A DNA stretch of 64,000 nucleotides from DUPQ01 sp022706885 (GCA_022706885.1 JAKJBR010000002.1:69593-133592); one strand, 5' to 3'. Numbered from the stretch's first letter, positions 51,074 through 60,270 are shown. Notes: generated by a model not told the origin, from the sequence alone. Numbers and translations: made by a program.

Positions 51074-52414
51074 ATGGAACGATTTATATTGGAAAAGCTA
51101 TTAGACTGGAAGAATTCCCCTTATCGTAAACCCCTTATACTAAAAGGTGTGCGTCAAGTCGGTAAGACATGGGTTTTAAAGGAGTTCGGCAAGCGTTATT
51201 ATGAAAATACCGCCTACTTTAACTTTGATGAAAACCTGGAATATAAGCAGTTCTTTGAGACTACAAAGGATGTAGACCGTATTTTGCAAAATCTGATGAT
51301 AGTAAGCGGTCAAACTATTGTACCTGAGAAGACGCTGATTATTTTTGATGAGGTTCAGGACTGTCCGAATGTAATAAACTCCATGAAGTATTTCTGTGAA
51401 AATGCTCCGCAGTATCATGTTGCATGTGCCGGTTCTCTATTAGGTATTGCACTTGCAAAACCGTCTTCTTTTCCTGTCGGCAAAGTCAATTTTATGCAGA
51501 TTGATCCCATGACATTTGAGGAATTTTTGCTTGCAAACGGCGATGAGAACTTACTTGCTTTTTTGAGAAGTTGTGACTCCATTGAACCGATTCCCGATGC
51601 TTTTTTTAATCCTTTGTACGAGAAATTAAAAATGTACTATATTACCGGCGGTATGCCTGAGTCCGTGTTAATGTGGACAGAGGCACGGGATGTTTCCGCT
51701 ATGCAGGAAGCATTGTCCGATATTATCGGTGCCTATGAGCGTGATTTTGCAAAGCATCCCGACATAAGCGAATTCCCTAAAATCTCTATGGTCTGGAAAT
51801 CCGTTCCCTCTCAATTAGCCAGAGAGAACAAAAAGTTTATCTATAAGGTTATTAAGGAAGGTGCAAGAGCCCGTGAGTATGAAGATGCTCTGCAGTGGCT
51901 GGTAGATGCCCGACTGGTGCATAAGGTATATCGCAGTTCCGCTCCCGGCCTGCCTGTGGCAGCCTATGACGATTTGTCCGCTTTTAAGATTTACCTTGTT
52001 GATGTAGGTCTTCTTCGTCGCTTGGCACAATTGGCACCCACTGCATTCGGCGAAGGTAATCGTCTGTTTACTGAGTTTAAAGGTGCACTGACTGAAAACT
52101 TTGTACTCCAGACTTTGGTGACGCAGTTTGAAGCTATGCCCCGATATTGGAGCCAAAGTAATCCTCCCTATGAGGTAGATTTTCTTATTCAGAGAGAGAA
52201 TGATATTTTTCCCATTGAGGTTAAGTCTGAAACCCACACTGCCGGTAAGAGTATTAAGAAATTCAAAGAATTGTTTCCCGATAAAGTCAAACTCCGTATA
52301 TTTTTCTCTTTGGATAATCTTAAATTGGATGATGATGTGCTGAACATTCCTCTTTTTATGGCTGACAGGACGGATAAATTGATAGGATTGGCACTGGAAC
52401 AGCGTAAAGTATAA
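51074..52414 (+). CDS. AAA ATPase with DUF4143 nuclease-like domain
   Basis: A 446-residue protein with TTGGAGGGG before its ATG. Walker A is GVRQVGKTWVLKEFG, Walker B LIIFDEVQDC, followed by the sensor-type ACAGSLLGIAL and EFLLANGDE. The C-terminal DUF4143 part has ENFVLQTLV and YEVDFLIQRENDIFPIEVKSET, a PD-(D/E)XK-like core (E, VDFL, EVK). The family is common in Firmicutes and Bacteroidetes, widely mobile and of unknown role. It sits between a ribosomal operon and a repeat-containing gap, an accessory setting. Confidence 0.88.
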   Translation: MERFILEKLLDWKNSPYRKPLILKGVRQVGKTWVLKEFGKRYYENTAYFNFDENLEYKQFFETTKDVDRILQNLMIVSGQTIVPEKTLIIFDEVQDCPNVINSMKYFCENAPQYHVACAGSLLGIALAKPSSFPVGKVNFMQIDPMTFEEFLLANGDENLLAFLRSCDSIEPIPDAFFNPLYEKLKMYYITGGMPESVLMWTEARDVSAMQEALSDIIGAYERDFAKHPDISEFPKISMVWKSVPSQLARENKKFIYKVIKEGARAREYEDALQWLVDARLVHKVYRSSAPGLPVAAYDDLSAFKIYLVDVGLLRRLAQLAPTAFGEGNRLFTEFKGALTENFVLQTLVTQFEAMPRYWSQSNPPYEVDFLIQRENDIFPIEVKSETHTAGKSIKKFKELFPDKVKLRIFFSLDNLKLDDDVLNIPLFMADRTDKLIGLALEQRKV

Positions 52415-52504
52415 ATATAGATATTATTTCTTTCACAAGTCCTATATGGATTGGATTTTATTCTGTAACTGAATCTCTTCTTATTCTGCGTTTACAACAC
52501 AAAA

Positions 52505-52582
52505 TCGGAAAAAACGGCAAAAAGCCTTGAAATTTATCGGAAAAAGCGGCAAAAACACTTGATATTTGTCGGAAAAAGCGGC
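52505..52582. repeat. Tandem repeat, 32-bp period, three copies
   Basis: The core TCGGAAAAA(A/G)CGGC starts at 52505, 52537 and 52569, exactly 32 bases apart. Between copies 1 and 2 and 2 and 3 the remainder is also similar (AAAAA, CTTGA, ATTT), and copy 3 diverges after the core. 32 is not a multiple of 3, so it is not a protein repeat, and there are no unique spacers, so it is not CRISPR. Confidence 0.8.
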
Positions 52583-52790
52583 AAGGATTCTTAGGATTGA
52601 AAGTTTTGATATACATTTAGCATGCAGGCCTTTCGCGGGATTTGGGGAGTTTTGAAGGAACGGATATTTTAAACACCGGAATCCGAGTATTTAGTAAATG
52701 CAATAATGATAATGATGAGAGAAAACTCAATATCTGATTAAGTATATGGTTTTTGTATTCCTTAGATTTGTACTGAGTATATTTTTGTTA

Positions 52791-52818
52791 TTGACATATC
52801 TAATAGATATGTTATACT
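52791..52818 (+). promoter_or_regulatory. padR promoter with a near-perfect palindromic operator
   Basis: TTGACA (52791-52796), 16 bases, TATACT (52813-52818). The palindrome ACATATCTA-a-TAGATATGT (52794-52812) has perfect 9-bp arms and fills the spacer and part of the -35 box. This is the expected arrangement for self-repression by a PadR dimer. Confidence 0.75.
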
Positions 52819-52839
52819 GGCTTCAAATAGGAGAGTGTT

Positions 52840-53358
52840 ATGTCTACAAAATATGCTTTATTGGGTCTGTTGAATATAAAAAAAATGTCCGCTTATGATT
52901 TGGAAAAGTTTGCCAAGGAATATATAGGCTATTTTTGGAATGAGTCTTACAGCAATGTTCACCGGACTTTAAAAATTCTCGCTGACGAAAAGCTTATAGA
53001 AAAAATGCCCGAAAGAGGAAGCAGAAATAAGAATATATTTGAAATTACCGATCTCGGGAAAAAAGCTTTATCGGAATGGCTGTCCAATCATGAACACTCA
53101 ACCATCTTCAGAGATGAGTTGCTGCTGAAATTGTTTGTCAGTAAAAAGAATGATTATCCGGCTATATTGCAGGATTTAAAGAAAGTTCTGGGTGAGTTAC
53201 TTATACAGCGTAATGTTTATTCGGAACTGCAGGAGTTTGTTGCAACCAGGCAGGACAATCTTTCATATAATCTCGTTTTGGATTACGGTATAGCGGAAAA
53301 CGAGGTAACAATAAAATGGCTGGAAAAAACAATTAAAAGAATTGAGGAAGAATTATGA
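52840..53358 (+). CDS. PadR-family transcriptional regulator
   Basis: A 172-residue regulator with ATAGGAGAG before the ATG. The winged helix (KYALLGLLNIKKMSAYDLEKFAKEYIGYFWNESYSNVHRTLKILADEKLIEKM) is followed by the long dimerisation helices typical of PadR group 1 (Vir/AphA-like). These respond to small toxic or phenolic molecules and often control the gene beside them. It overlaps the CPBP protease gene by 4 bases, which suggests joint control from the operator above. Confidence 0.9.
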   Translation: MSTKYALLGLLNIKKMSAYDLEKFAKEYIGYFWNESYSNVHRTLKILADEKLIEKMPERGSRNKNIFEITDLGKKALSEWLSNHEHSTIFRDELLLKLFVSKKNDYPAILQDLKKVLGELLIQRNVYSELQEFVATRQDNLSYNLVLDYGIAENEVTIKWLEKTIKRIEEEL

Positions 53359-54071
53359 AGAAAGCTTACATTAATCTTGTGATTACTACGTTATTGGTAG
53401 CAGCAATGATAGCTGCTATTATCTATCTGATGAGCAATCCGCTCTTTACGGTAAGTTTATTCAGTACAAATTATCTGAATAAAACTTTTGTCTATCAGGC
53501 AACCACACTTGTTTTGAGTCTTTTGGTTGTATTGATAACCGCTTTACAGACCAAGTTTCAATCGGTCAAGTTGTTATCAATAAGAAATATTGACGGTGAA
53601 GTTATGCCCGAACCTTGGATAGGTATTACAAAGAAGAATAAGGATACCTGGAAAAAAGGCGGTCTGAGTTTAACAATTATAATCAGCGCGGTAACTGCAT
53701 TAATCATATACTTTCAGGTTTACCGTAGCGGTGTAATCCAAACTCTCACTGTACCGATTTTTTTACTGATACTGTTATTTGCTCTCACAAACAGTTTTGT
53801 CGAAGAGGTCACATTCCGTCATACCTTTACAAGTATCGTTGAATACCATAATCTCAGTCCGTATATTTCTAAAGCTCTGTCGCTTATAACCTTCGGAGGT
53901 GCCCATTATTTCGGTACACCGGGTAAAATACCGGGCGTTCTGTTGGCCGGATTTTTAGCTTGGTTTTTAGCAAAAAGCATTCACGAGACAAAAGGCTTCT
54001 TCTGGGCATGGCTTATTCATTTTATACAGGATATTATTATCATGACCGCCCTGTTTCTGACACTGGCATAA
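53355..54071 (+). CDS. CPBP (Abi/CAAX) intramembrane metalloprotease
   Basis: A 238-residue membrane protein with about six to seven helices. The protease motifs are EEVTFRHTF (EExxxR), then GAHYF and HFIQDIIIM (the His and Asp ligands). CPBP proteases cleave substrates within the membrane and contribute to bacteriocin immunity, regulation or defence in Gram-positive bacteria. It is coupled to the PadR gene. Target unknown. Confidence 0.85.
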   Translation: MKKAYINLVITTLLVAAMIAAIIYLMSNPLFTVSLFSTNYLNKTFVYQATTLVLSLLVVLITALQTKFQSVKLLSIRNIDGEVMPEPWIGITKKNKDTWKKGGLSLTIIISAVTALIIYFQVYRSGVIQTLTVPIFLLILLFALTNSFVEEVTFRHTFTSIVEYHNLSPYISKALSLITFGGAHYFGTPGKIPGVLLAGFLAWFLAKSIHETKGFFWAWLIHFIQDIIIMTALFLTLA

Positions 54072-54264
54072 GCGGCAATAAGCTTCCGTTATTACCGAGC
54101 TTTATAAATTGTCTTCGGCGGTGCCTGATACAGTGTTATTCAAATGAGATAAACATTATGACTTGAAAGAGAATACAAAGAAATATATCATGATGATAAG
54201 AAATAAATCAGTATTTTTGCGAGCGGTTTAACTTAACAAAAAACTGACAGCAAAGGAGAAGTGT

Positions 54265-55014
54265 ATGCAAAATATCTTTATTGTAGGCGCTAATCAGGGA
54301 ATCGGATACTATATCGCAAAGCAGTTGCTTGAAGACGGAAATAGCGTAGCTGTTATGGATATTCAAAGTGATAATATATGCAAACTGGAAGAAACATATC
54401 CCGATAACTTGTCGGTAACGTATGCGGATGCGGCAGACGAAAATTCATTAAATGAAGCAATACAAGCTGCAATCAAGCGGTTCGGTGTTCCGGATATTGC
54501 TATTCATAATGCCTGTATCTGTACTTTCAAGAGCGAACCGGATACAGATTATGAAATATATAAAAAGGTTATGAATGTAAATTATTACGGCGCATTAAGG
54601 TTGGCAAAACTTGTTTTACCGGAAATGCGAAAAGCGGGAGCGGGGAGAATAATATTCACAAGTTCCGGAGTAGGTGTAACGGGCTTTGGGAATATATCAC
54701 CCTATGCTTCATCTAAAGGTGCCATTGAAGCGCTTGCCAAATGTCTGGATATTGAGAATGAAACATATGGGATATCCTTTCACATAATGCATCCGCCGCT
54801 TACCGATACGGCTTCATCTGAAGGACTGCCTATACCGAAAGAGTTCAAGGCAGATGCCGAAAAGGTAGGACGGGGGCTTGCGAAGAATATTAATTCGAAG
54901 AAATTTGTCATTTGTCATTCAATGATTCAGAAAATACAGATTAATCTCTGTTACAAACATCCTCTTCGTATGGGTAAGATGATGTGGAAGATGACTCAAA
55001 GGGCGAAACAATAG
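54265..55014 (+). CDS. SDR-family oxidoreductase
   Basis: A 249-residue dehydrogenase: GANQGIGYYIAK, acidic D31 at the end of the second strand (NAD-type), IHNA, FTSSGVGVTG with the catalytic Ser and SPYASSKGAIEAL with Tyr/Lys. The C-terminal part ends KMTQRAKQ and differs from the usual glycine-rich end. GGAG precedes the ATG. It has its own gap of 193 bases upstream and no obvious partner. Confidence 0.85.
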   Translation: MQNIFIVGANQGIGYYIAKQLLEDGNSVAVMDIQSDNICKLEETYPDNLSVTYADAADENSLNEAIQAAIKRFGVPDIAIHNACICTFKSEPDTDYEIYKKVMNVNYYGALRLAKLVLPEMRKAGAGRIIFTSSGVGVTGFGNISPYASSKGAIEALAKCLDIENETYGISFHIMHPPLTDTASSEGLPIPKEFKADAEKVGRGLAKNINSKKFVICHSMIQKIQINLCYKHPLRMGKMMWKMTQRAKQ

Positions 55015-55044
55015 CCGGACTCTAAAATTGATTTGATATAATGT

Positions 55045-55093
55045 GACATGATATGTCCCATGCTTGCAAAAAGACATTTGCTCGCAATATGTC
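55045..55093. repeat. Two GACAT/ATGTC dyads before the XRE gene
   Basis: GACAT-gat-ATGTC lies at 55045-55057 and GACAT with 11 bases then ATGTC at 55073-55093. They start just after a TATAAT box (55037-55042), so they fall at or past the transcription start of the next gene. Repressor sites or RNA stems are both possible. Confidence 0.4.
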
Positions 55094-55145
55094 CTGTTAA
55101 ACCGTTTTAACTTTCACTAAACTGTAATTGTAAGGAGGTAGAGAG

Positions 55146-55658
55146 ATGGATTTGAAAAAGTTTGGAGACTTCTTAAAAGAACTCAGAAAAGAGAAAGGTC
55201 TTACACAGGAAGAATTGGCCGAAACTCTCTTTGTAACCAGAAGAACAGTCTCAAGGTGGGAAACCGGAAGCAATTTACCCGATTTGGATATTCTGATAGA
55301 GTTGGCAGATTTCTATCAGGTGGATCTTCGGGAACTTATCAGTAGTGAAAGGAGAAGCGAGAAAATGGACAAAGAATTAAAAGAAACAGTAATGAAGGTT
55401 GCCGATTACAGCAACGAGGAAAGAAGCATTTTTACCAAGAGGATACATATCCTTAATATTATTTCGTTTATATTTTTTACCGTGTATTTCATTATTAAAG
55501 TAGCGGGACTTGATAGTGTAAAACCCTACAGTTATATAGGTGGCTTCGGCTCAGGGGCCGCTTACGGAATGCTTCTGGTTAATATCATATATACAAGCAA
55601 ATTGGGGGTTAAACTTCGCAAGTTCAAGCAAAACCTACCGGAAAAAAAGACAACTTAA
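55146..55658 (+). CDS. XRE-family regulator with membrane tail
   Basis: A 170-residue protein starting behind TAAGGAGG. The XRE helix-turn-helix is at residues about 5-60 (LKELRKEKGLTQEELAETLFVTRRTVSRWETGSNLPDLDILIELADFY). Two hydrophobic helices follow (about 99-115 and 127-144). Membrane-tethered XRE regulators of this kind sense envelope or small-molecule signals. It is alone, closed by a probable terminator. The dyads upstream may be its own operator. Confidence 0.86.
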   Translation: MDLKKFGDFLKELRKEKGLTQEELAETLFVTRRTVSRWETGSNLPDLDILIELADFYQVDLRELISSERRSEKMDKELKETVMKVADYSNEERSIFTKRIHILNIISFIFFTVYFIIKVAGLDSVKPYSYIGGFGSGAAYGMLLVNIIYTSKLGVKLRKFKQNLPEKKTT

Positions 55659-56019
55659 TACGGATAACTCAACCTGCTTACCTGTTAATCCGGTTTTCCG
55701 TTGAGTATAAGAATGTAGTTTTCAATTTTTATCAGTAATAATATGTTTTATCTAAGAGGAGTAAATTGCTCCTCTTTAATTTTACAACCTGAACATTCAT
55801 AGTCTTTGAATACAAATGAAAATAGTAATATATCTTCACTTTCTGCTATATCTGACAAGTAATCTTATAAGAAAGTTGATAAAAAATCGCTAAAAACAAC
55901 AGTTTATCCTCGACTTCTCCTCCGAAAGCATTACAACATAATCTGCTATACTTATACAGAGGTATCCTCTTTCTTGTATATATTTTCACTTCGGTATAAA
56001 ATAGGCGATGGGAGATAGC
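55659..56019. other. 361-base gene-free stretch
   Basis: It contains the probable terminator at 55754-55776, a smaller perfect hairpin AGAGG-tat-CCTCT followed by TTCTT (55958-55975) and AT-rich sequence. A weak promoter (TTGTAT 55974-55979, TATAAA 55995-56000, 15-base gap) may serve tsaE. No gene is supported. Confidence 0.5.
55754..55776 (+). terminator. Probable terminator after the XRE gene
   Basis: AAGAGGAG (55754-55761) and CTCCTCTT (55769-55776) form a perfect 8-bp stem with a 7-base loop, followed by TAATTTT. Confidence 0.65.
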
Positions 56020-56508
56020 ATGGAAAAAAAGGACAAAACATATGTGATTGCCACATGCAATGAGGAAGATACCATAAGGTTGGGTAAGATACTTGCATCG
56101 GTTTTTGAGGACAGGGTTATAGCCGTGTGCGGGGATTTAGGTGCCGGTAAAACTTATTTTGCCAAGGGAATTGCTTTGGGAATGGGAATAGCAAAGCATG
56201 TGACCAGTCCTACATTCAGCATATTGAATATATATAGAAACGGTGACAAGACCTTTTATCATATGGACGCATACAGGCTTACCGACGAGGAAAGTGCATA
56301 TAATGCGGGAATTGAAGATATACTGCAACCAAAGGGAATTACGCTTATCGAATGGGCGGAGAATGTAACGGATATACTGCCCGACGGGTATGTAAGTGTG
56401 AATATAGAAAAGGGTTCGGACGAGGATAAAAGACTGCTGTATATAACGGCGGACAGACAATCTGTAGACAGGATGGCTTTGCTTATACATGAAGATACTG
56501 ATAGGTGA
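56020..56508 (+). CDS. tsaE: tRNA t6A biosynthesis ATPase TsaE
   Basis: 162 residues from ATG 56020, 5 bases after GGGAG; the ATG at 56008 precedes that site. P-loop CGDLGAGKTYFAKG, TSPTFSILNIY and YHMDAYRLTDEE, then LIEWAENV. TsaE drives the TsaBD complex that makes threonylcarbamoyladenosine at A37. tsaB overlaps its end by 20 bases and rimI follows; tsaD is not in the window. Confidence 0.95.
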   Translation: MEKKDKTYVIATCNEEDTIRLGKILASVFEDRVIAVCGDLGAGKTYFAKGIALGMGIAKHVTSPTFSILNIYRNGDKTFYHMDAYRLTDEESAYNAGIEDILQPKGITLIEWAENVTDILPDGYVSVNIEKGSDEDKRLLYITADRQSVDRMALLIHEDTDR

Positions 56509-57193
56509 TACCTGTTTAAAAACAGCTTCGGCAATAATGGTGAACGGAAAAAAGATACTTGCATACATGCAGTCTTTTGGAGAAGAGCCTCATTCGGTTA
56601 TGTTCCCTAAACTTGTCGATCAGGTCTTAAATATAGCGGAAACGGATTTTAATTCATTGGATGCCGTTGCATGTGTATACGGTCCCGGCTCTTTTACGGG
56701 GTTAAGAATAGGGCTGACATATTTGAAAACATTGGCATACACTCTGGATATACCGTTTTATGTTTTAAACACTTTGGATGTGCTGGCAAATATGGAAGAA
56801 GGAAAGAGATATGTTGTTTCCGTTCCTTTGATTGAAGCTCGGAACAATGAAGTTTTTACCGCCATGTATGAGTCGGAAAAAGGCATATATAAAAGGACTA
56901 CCCCTTATGCAGCCAAACATATTGATGAGGTAGTTGAAGATGCGGTAAGTTTATGTGCCAAGGATGATAAGGCTTTAATACTGTTAAGCGGAGATGCTCA
57001 GAAAAAACATATAGCTAAGTTTCAGGAACATTTGACTGATAAAGTTTTACCGTACAGTGAAGAAAGAGATAATGTGGATTTGAGTAGGGCTCACCTCCTT
57101 ATATCAGAGCAATGCAGAACCGATCCTTTTACGGCGCAACCGTTTTACTTAAGAGAATCGGGAGCCGTAAGAATGAAGAAGAAAAAACAATGA
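56489..57193 (+). CDS. tsaB: tRNA t6A biosynthesis protein TsaB
   Basis: A 234-residue protein of the ASKHA fold with GDTCLKTASAIM, then the strongly conserved VYGPGSFTGLRIGLTYLKTLAYTLDIP and LIEARNNEVFTAMY. TsaB is the scaffold paralog of TsaD in the t6A complex. It begins inside tsaE and its stop overlaps rimI by 4 bases, so the three are coupled. Confidence 0.95.
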   Translation: MKILIGDTCLKTASAIMVNGKKILAYMQSFGEEPHSVMFPKLVDQVLNIAETDFNSLDAVACVYGPGSFTGLRIGLTYLKTLAYTLDIPFYVLNTLDVLANMEEGKRYVVSVPLIEARNNEVFTAMYESEKGIYKRTTPYAAKHIDEVVEDAVSLCAKDDKALILLSGDAQKKHIAKFQEHLTDKVLPYSEERDNVDLSRAHLLISEQCRTDPFTAQPFYLRESGAVRMKKKKQ

Positions 57194-57633
57194 ATATACG
57201 GATAAAAAGAGCGGATATTAATGATGTGGACAGAATATTCGCTATAGAAAAAGAAACCTTCAATGACTACTGGTCGTATGAATCGCTGTATGAGGATATA
57301 TGCAGAACACCCATGTCATTCTATTTAGCGGCAGTCTTTGATGATGAGGTTGTGGGATATATAGGTATGTGGCATGTGCTGGACGAAGCACACATCATGA
57401 ACATTGCGGTGGATAAAAGGTATCGCAATAAAGGGATAGGAACATTGCTGTTGTCCGCACTTATCGACTACAGTAGAGAAGTGGAGATAAAGCGGATGAC
57501 ATTGGAAGTAAGGGAGCATAATGATGCCGCATTAAGACTGTATGAAAAACACGGTTTTGTAAGAGACGGTATACGGAAAGAGTACTACAGAGATACAAAT
57601 GAAGATGCCGTAATTATGTGGAAGGAACTGTAA
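57190..57633 (+). CDS. rimI: Ribosomal-protein-alanine N-acetyltransferase RimI
   Basis: 147 residues from ATG 57190, in the ATGA overlap with tsaB; the frame upstream to 57112 is only the tail of tsaB read out of frame. A GNAT domain with IMNIAVDKRYRNKGIGTLLLSALIDY (acetyl-CoA loop) and LEVREHNDAALRLYEKHGFVRDGIRKEYY. It acetylates the S18 N-terminus; related enzymes are often linked to the t6A genes, as here. Confidence 0.93.
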   Translation: MNIRIKRADINDVDRIFAIEKETFNDYWSYESLYEDICRTPMSFYLAAVFDDEVVGYIGMWHVLDEAHIMNIAVDKRYRNKGIGTLLLSALIDYSREVEIKRMTLEVREHNDAALRLYEKHGFVRDGIRKEYYRDTNEDAVIMWKEL

Positions 57634-59415
57634 ATGACCGTATTGAATGAAAAAATAGCTTATCTGTTATCGACTTGTCCGGAAAAGCCGGGAGTTTATC
57701 TTATGAAAGATAATAAAGGTAACACGATATATGTAGGCAAAGCGGTCAATCTGAAAAACAGGGTGAGCTCCTACTTTACCAATATGTCGGCACATTCATA
57801 TAAAACCAAAAAGATGGTAAGCAATATTGAGACTTTCGAGTACATAGTATTAGATAACGAAAGGCAGGCTTTTTTAACCGAAAGCGATCTTATCAAGTCT
57901 TTGCGACCGAAATACAATATCTTAATGAAAGACGACAAATCTTATCCGTATATAAAGATAACTGCACAAGAGCAGTTTCCCGGAATATATGTGACAAGAA
58001 ACAGATCAGATAAGAATGCGAAATATTTCGGCCCTTACCCCGGCAGAGTATCCAAGAAAAACACCGTAACATTGCTGCAAAGCGCGTTTATGTTACGTTC
58101 CTGCAAGAAGATGGCTAAGCGGCCTTGCATCAATTACGATATGCACTTATGTCTTGCTCCCTGTTCAGAAGACTGTGATAAGAATAAGTATAGAGAAGCG
58201 GTGGATGCCGCATTGCGGTTTTTATCGGGTAACGGTAGAGACCTTATTGATGAATACAAAAGTAAAATGCAGGCAGAAAGCGATAATCTGAATTTTGAAA
58301 AAGCCGCATATTACCGTGACAGAATAAATCTGTTGACAACAATATCCGACAACTATATTTTAGATACCGACCGCAATTCCGCGGATATTATTGCATATGC
58401 AAGAATGAAAGACTTTGTGTCTTTCTTTGTCATGAACATCAGAGACGGCAAAGTGGCGGACAAAAAGACCGTAAATATACATCAGGAGCGTATAGAGGAT
58501 ACCGATATAGGGTATGAGTTTATACGTCAGTATTACGATACCAATATACCCAAAGAGATTGTTGTGTATAACGAAATAATGAACAGGGAAGATACGGAAC
58601 AATGGCTTTTTAACAACTGCGGAAGAAAAGTAAGTATTACCGTGCCGAAAAAGGGAAAGCTTAAGAAACTTGCCGATGCAGCATATGAAAATGCCGTAGT
58701 GACATTGAATCTTTTCATGGGGCAGCATAAAAATCTTGCCGGCACGAGTATGGTCTATTCTCTGGCTTCTTTCTTAGGTCTGGAAACGGTTCCCGATGTA
58801 ATTGAAGCTTTTGATATATCGCATCTTTCCGGACAGGATGCCGTTGCATCGCAAGCGGTATTCAAAGAAGGTGTACCGTATAAAAGCGGGTACAGAAGAT
58901 ATATCATAAAGGGGGATAACACCCGTTCCGATACCGACTCTTTACGTGAAGTAATGGAAAGGCGGATGAAAAGAGGCGATTATCCCGATTTGTTTTTAAT
59001 TGACGGAGGGTTCAATCAGGTGGCTGCGGTATGTGATATAGTCGGTGACAGAGTACCGGTAGCGGGAATGGTAAAGGACGATAAGCATAAAACCCGGGCA
59101 TTGATATATGATTCAAAAGAATACGATTTACAGTCGGACAGAAACCTTTTTGTATTCATTTCTTCCATTCAGAATGAAGCTCACAGATTCGCAATAGAGT
59201 ACAACAGGAAGAAAAGAGCAAAGAAGGTATATGAGTCGGAACTTGACAATATACCGGGAGTGGGTGAGAATATTAAAGCTGCTTTGTTGAAGCATTTCGG
59301 TTCGGTAAGAGCAATAAAAGCTGCGGGCTGGCAACAGATTGCAAAAGTGCAAGGTGTAGGAGTTAAGAGAGCAAAGGCAATATATGACTACTTTCACAAA
59401 TCTTATGGAGGGTAA
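57634..59415 (+). CDS. uvrC: Excinuclease ABC subunit C
   Basis: A 593-residue UvrC: GIY-YIG nuclease (PGVYLMKDNKGNTIYVGKAVNLKNRVSSYF), Cys-containing region with CINYDMHLCLAPC, UvrB-binding helix EYKSKMQAESDNLNFEKAAYYRDRI, the RNase H-like C-terminal nuclease (AFDISHLSGQDAVASQAVF and LIDGG) and tandem helix-hairpin-helix (IPGVGENIKAALLKHFGS, VQGVGVKRAKAIYDYF). It makes both incisions in nucleotide excision repair. It begins right after rimI. Confidence 0.96.
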   Translation: MTVLNEKIAYLLSTCPEKPGVYLMKDNKGNTIYVGKAVNLKNRVSSYFTNMSAHSYKTKKMVSNIETFEYIVLDNERQAFLTESDLIKSLRPKYNILMKDDKSYPYIKITAQEQFPGIYVTRNRSDKNAKYFGPYPGRVSKKNTVTLLQSAFMLRSCKKMAKRPCINYDMHLCLAPCSEDCDKNKYREAVDAALRFLSGNGRDLIDEYKSKMQAESDNLNFEKAAYYRDRINLLTTISDNYILDTDRNSADIIAYARMKDFVSFFVMNIRDGKVADKKTVNIHQERIEDTDIGYEFIRQYYDTNIPKEIVVYNEIMNREDTEQWLFNNCGRKVSITVPKKGKLKKLADAAYENAVVTLNLFMGQHKNLAGTSMVYSLASFLGLETVPDVIEAFDISHLSGQDAVASQAVFKEGVPYKSGYRRYIIKGDNTRSDTDSLREVMERRMKRGDYPDLFLIDGGFNQVAAVCDIVGDRVPVAGMVKDDKHKTRALIYDSKEYDLQSDRNLFVFISSIQNEAHRFAIEYNRKKRAKKVYESELDNIPGVGENIKAALLKHFGSVRAIKAAGWQQIAKVQGVGVKRAKAIYDYFHKSYGG

Positions 59416-60063
59416 ATGGCTGTTTATGCGATAGGTGATCTTCATCTTTCTTTTCAGACCGACAAGCCGATGGATATTTTCGGTCCCGGCTGGATCGGAT
59501 ATGAAGAGACACTGTATGAAAACTGGCAAAATATCGTAAAACCGCAAGACACGGTCATAATACCGGGTGATTTCAGCTGGGCTATGTATCTTGATGAGGC
59601 GGTGGAAGATTTTCGTTATCTTAACGGTCTTAACGGCAGAAAGATTCTCTTAAAAGGCAACCACGATTACTGGTGGGAAACAAAGACCAAGATGAACAGA
59701 TTTTTAAAAGAGAACGGTTTTAATAATATTGATTTTCTGCACAACAATTCCTTTGAGATAGAAGGTGTCAATTTCTGCGGTACAAAAGGATACGATTCTA
59801 AAGAGGCAGATGAAAAGATTATAAACAGGGAGATAACGCGTTTTTCCATATCCTATGAAAGTATCAGGAATAAATCCGCAAGAACAATAGCGGTATTCCA
59901 TTATCCGCCGGAAAAGGAACTGCTGTATATGATGGCGGAATATAATATAGAGAGTTGCGTATTCGGCCATCTTCACGGTTTGGAAAAGAGCAGCTATAAC
60001 AAGCCCGGATTTACTTTGGTGGCTGCCGATTATGTTGATTTTAAGCTGGTGTTACTGATTTAG
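59416..60063 (+). CDS. Calcineurin-like metallophosphoesterase
   Basis: A 215-residue phosphoesterase starting at the base after the uvrC stop, behind GGAGG. Metal motifs AIGDLHLS, IPGDFSWAM, LKGNHDYWW, AVFHYPPE and FGHLHG are all intact, unlike the copy at 14473. The group is a predicted phosphohydrolase with W-rich loop; substrate unknown. A terminator follows. Confidence 0.88.
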   Translation: MAVYAIGDLHLSFQTDKPMDIFGPGWIGYEETLYENWQNIVKPQDTVIIPGDFSWAMYLDEAVEDFRYLNGLNGRKILLKGNHDYWWETKTKMNRFLKENGFNNIDFLHNNSFEIEGVNFCGTKGYDSKEADEKIINREITRFSISYESIRNKSARTIAVFHYPPEKELLYMMAEYNIESCVFGHLHGLEKSSYNKPGFTLVAADYVDFKLVLLI

Positions 60064-60169
60064 TGTTTTTTAACAAGCCTGATAGGTTTTATCAGTTCGT
60101 TTATATTGTTATTTCAAATTCGATTGCCGGGCACAGAACAAGAACAACACAAGTCACAGGACAAGTAAG

Positions 60170-60190
60170 CCGGAGTCTTTTCCGGTTTTT
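60170..60190 (+). terminator. Terminator after the phosphoesterase gene
   Basis: CCGGA (60170-60174) pairs with TCCGG (60181-60185) over a 6-base loop and is followed by TTTTT. The stem is short, so strength is uncertain. Confidence 0.65.
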
Positions 60191-60270
60191 GATAATTAAA
60201 CTTAAATATTTTTTGCAACATAAACACACATATACATTACCATTATGCAAAAATTGTTATAATAATCGCA

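Larger units (their letters stand above)
52415..52839. other. 425-base gene-free stretch
   Basis: The stretch contains no supported gene. It holds a 32-bp-period tandem repeat (52505-52582), and at its right end the padR promoter/operator (52791-52818). The middle (52600-52780) is AT-rich with no hairpin or gene I could support. Confidence 0.6.

Noticed and set aside
52505..52582. CRISPR-like array
   Set aside because: The copies are tandem with 32-base period and no unique spacers, and no cas gene is near.
53960..54166. 68-residue frame overlapping the end of the CPBP gene
   Set aside because: It mostly overlaps the conserved end of the protease in another frame and lacks a ribosome site.
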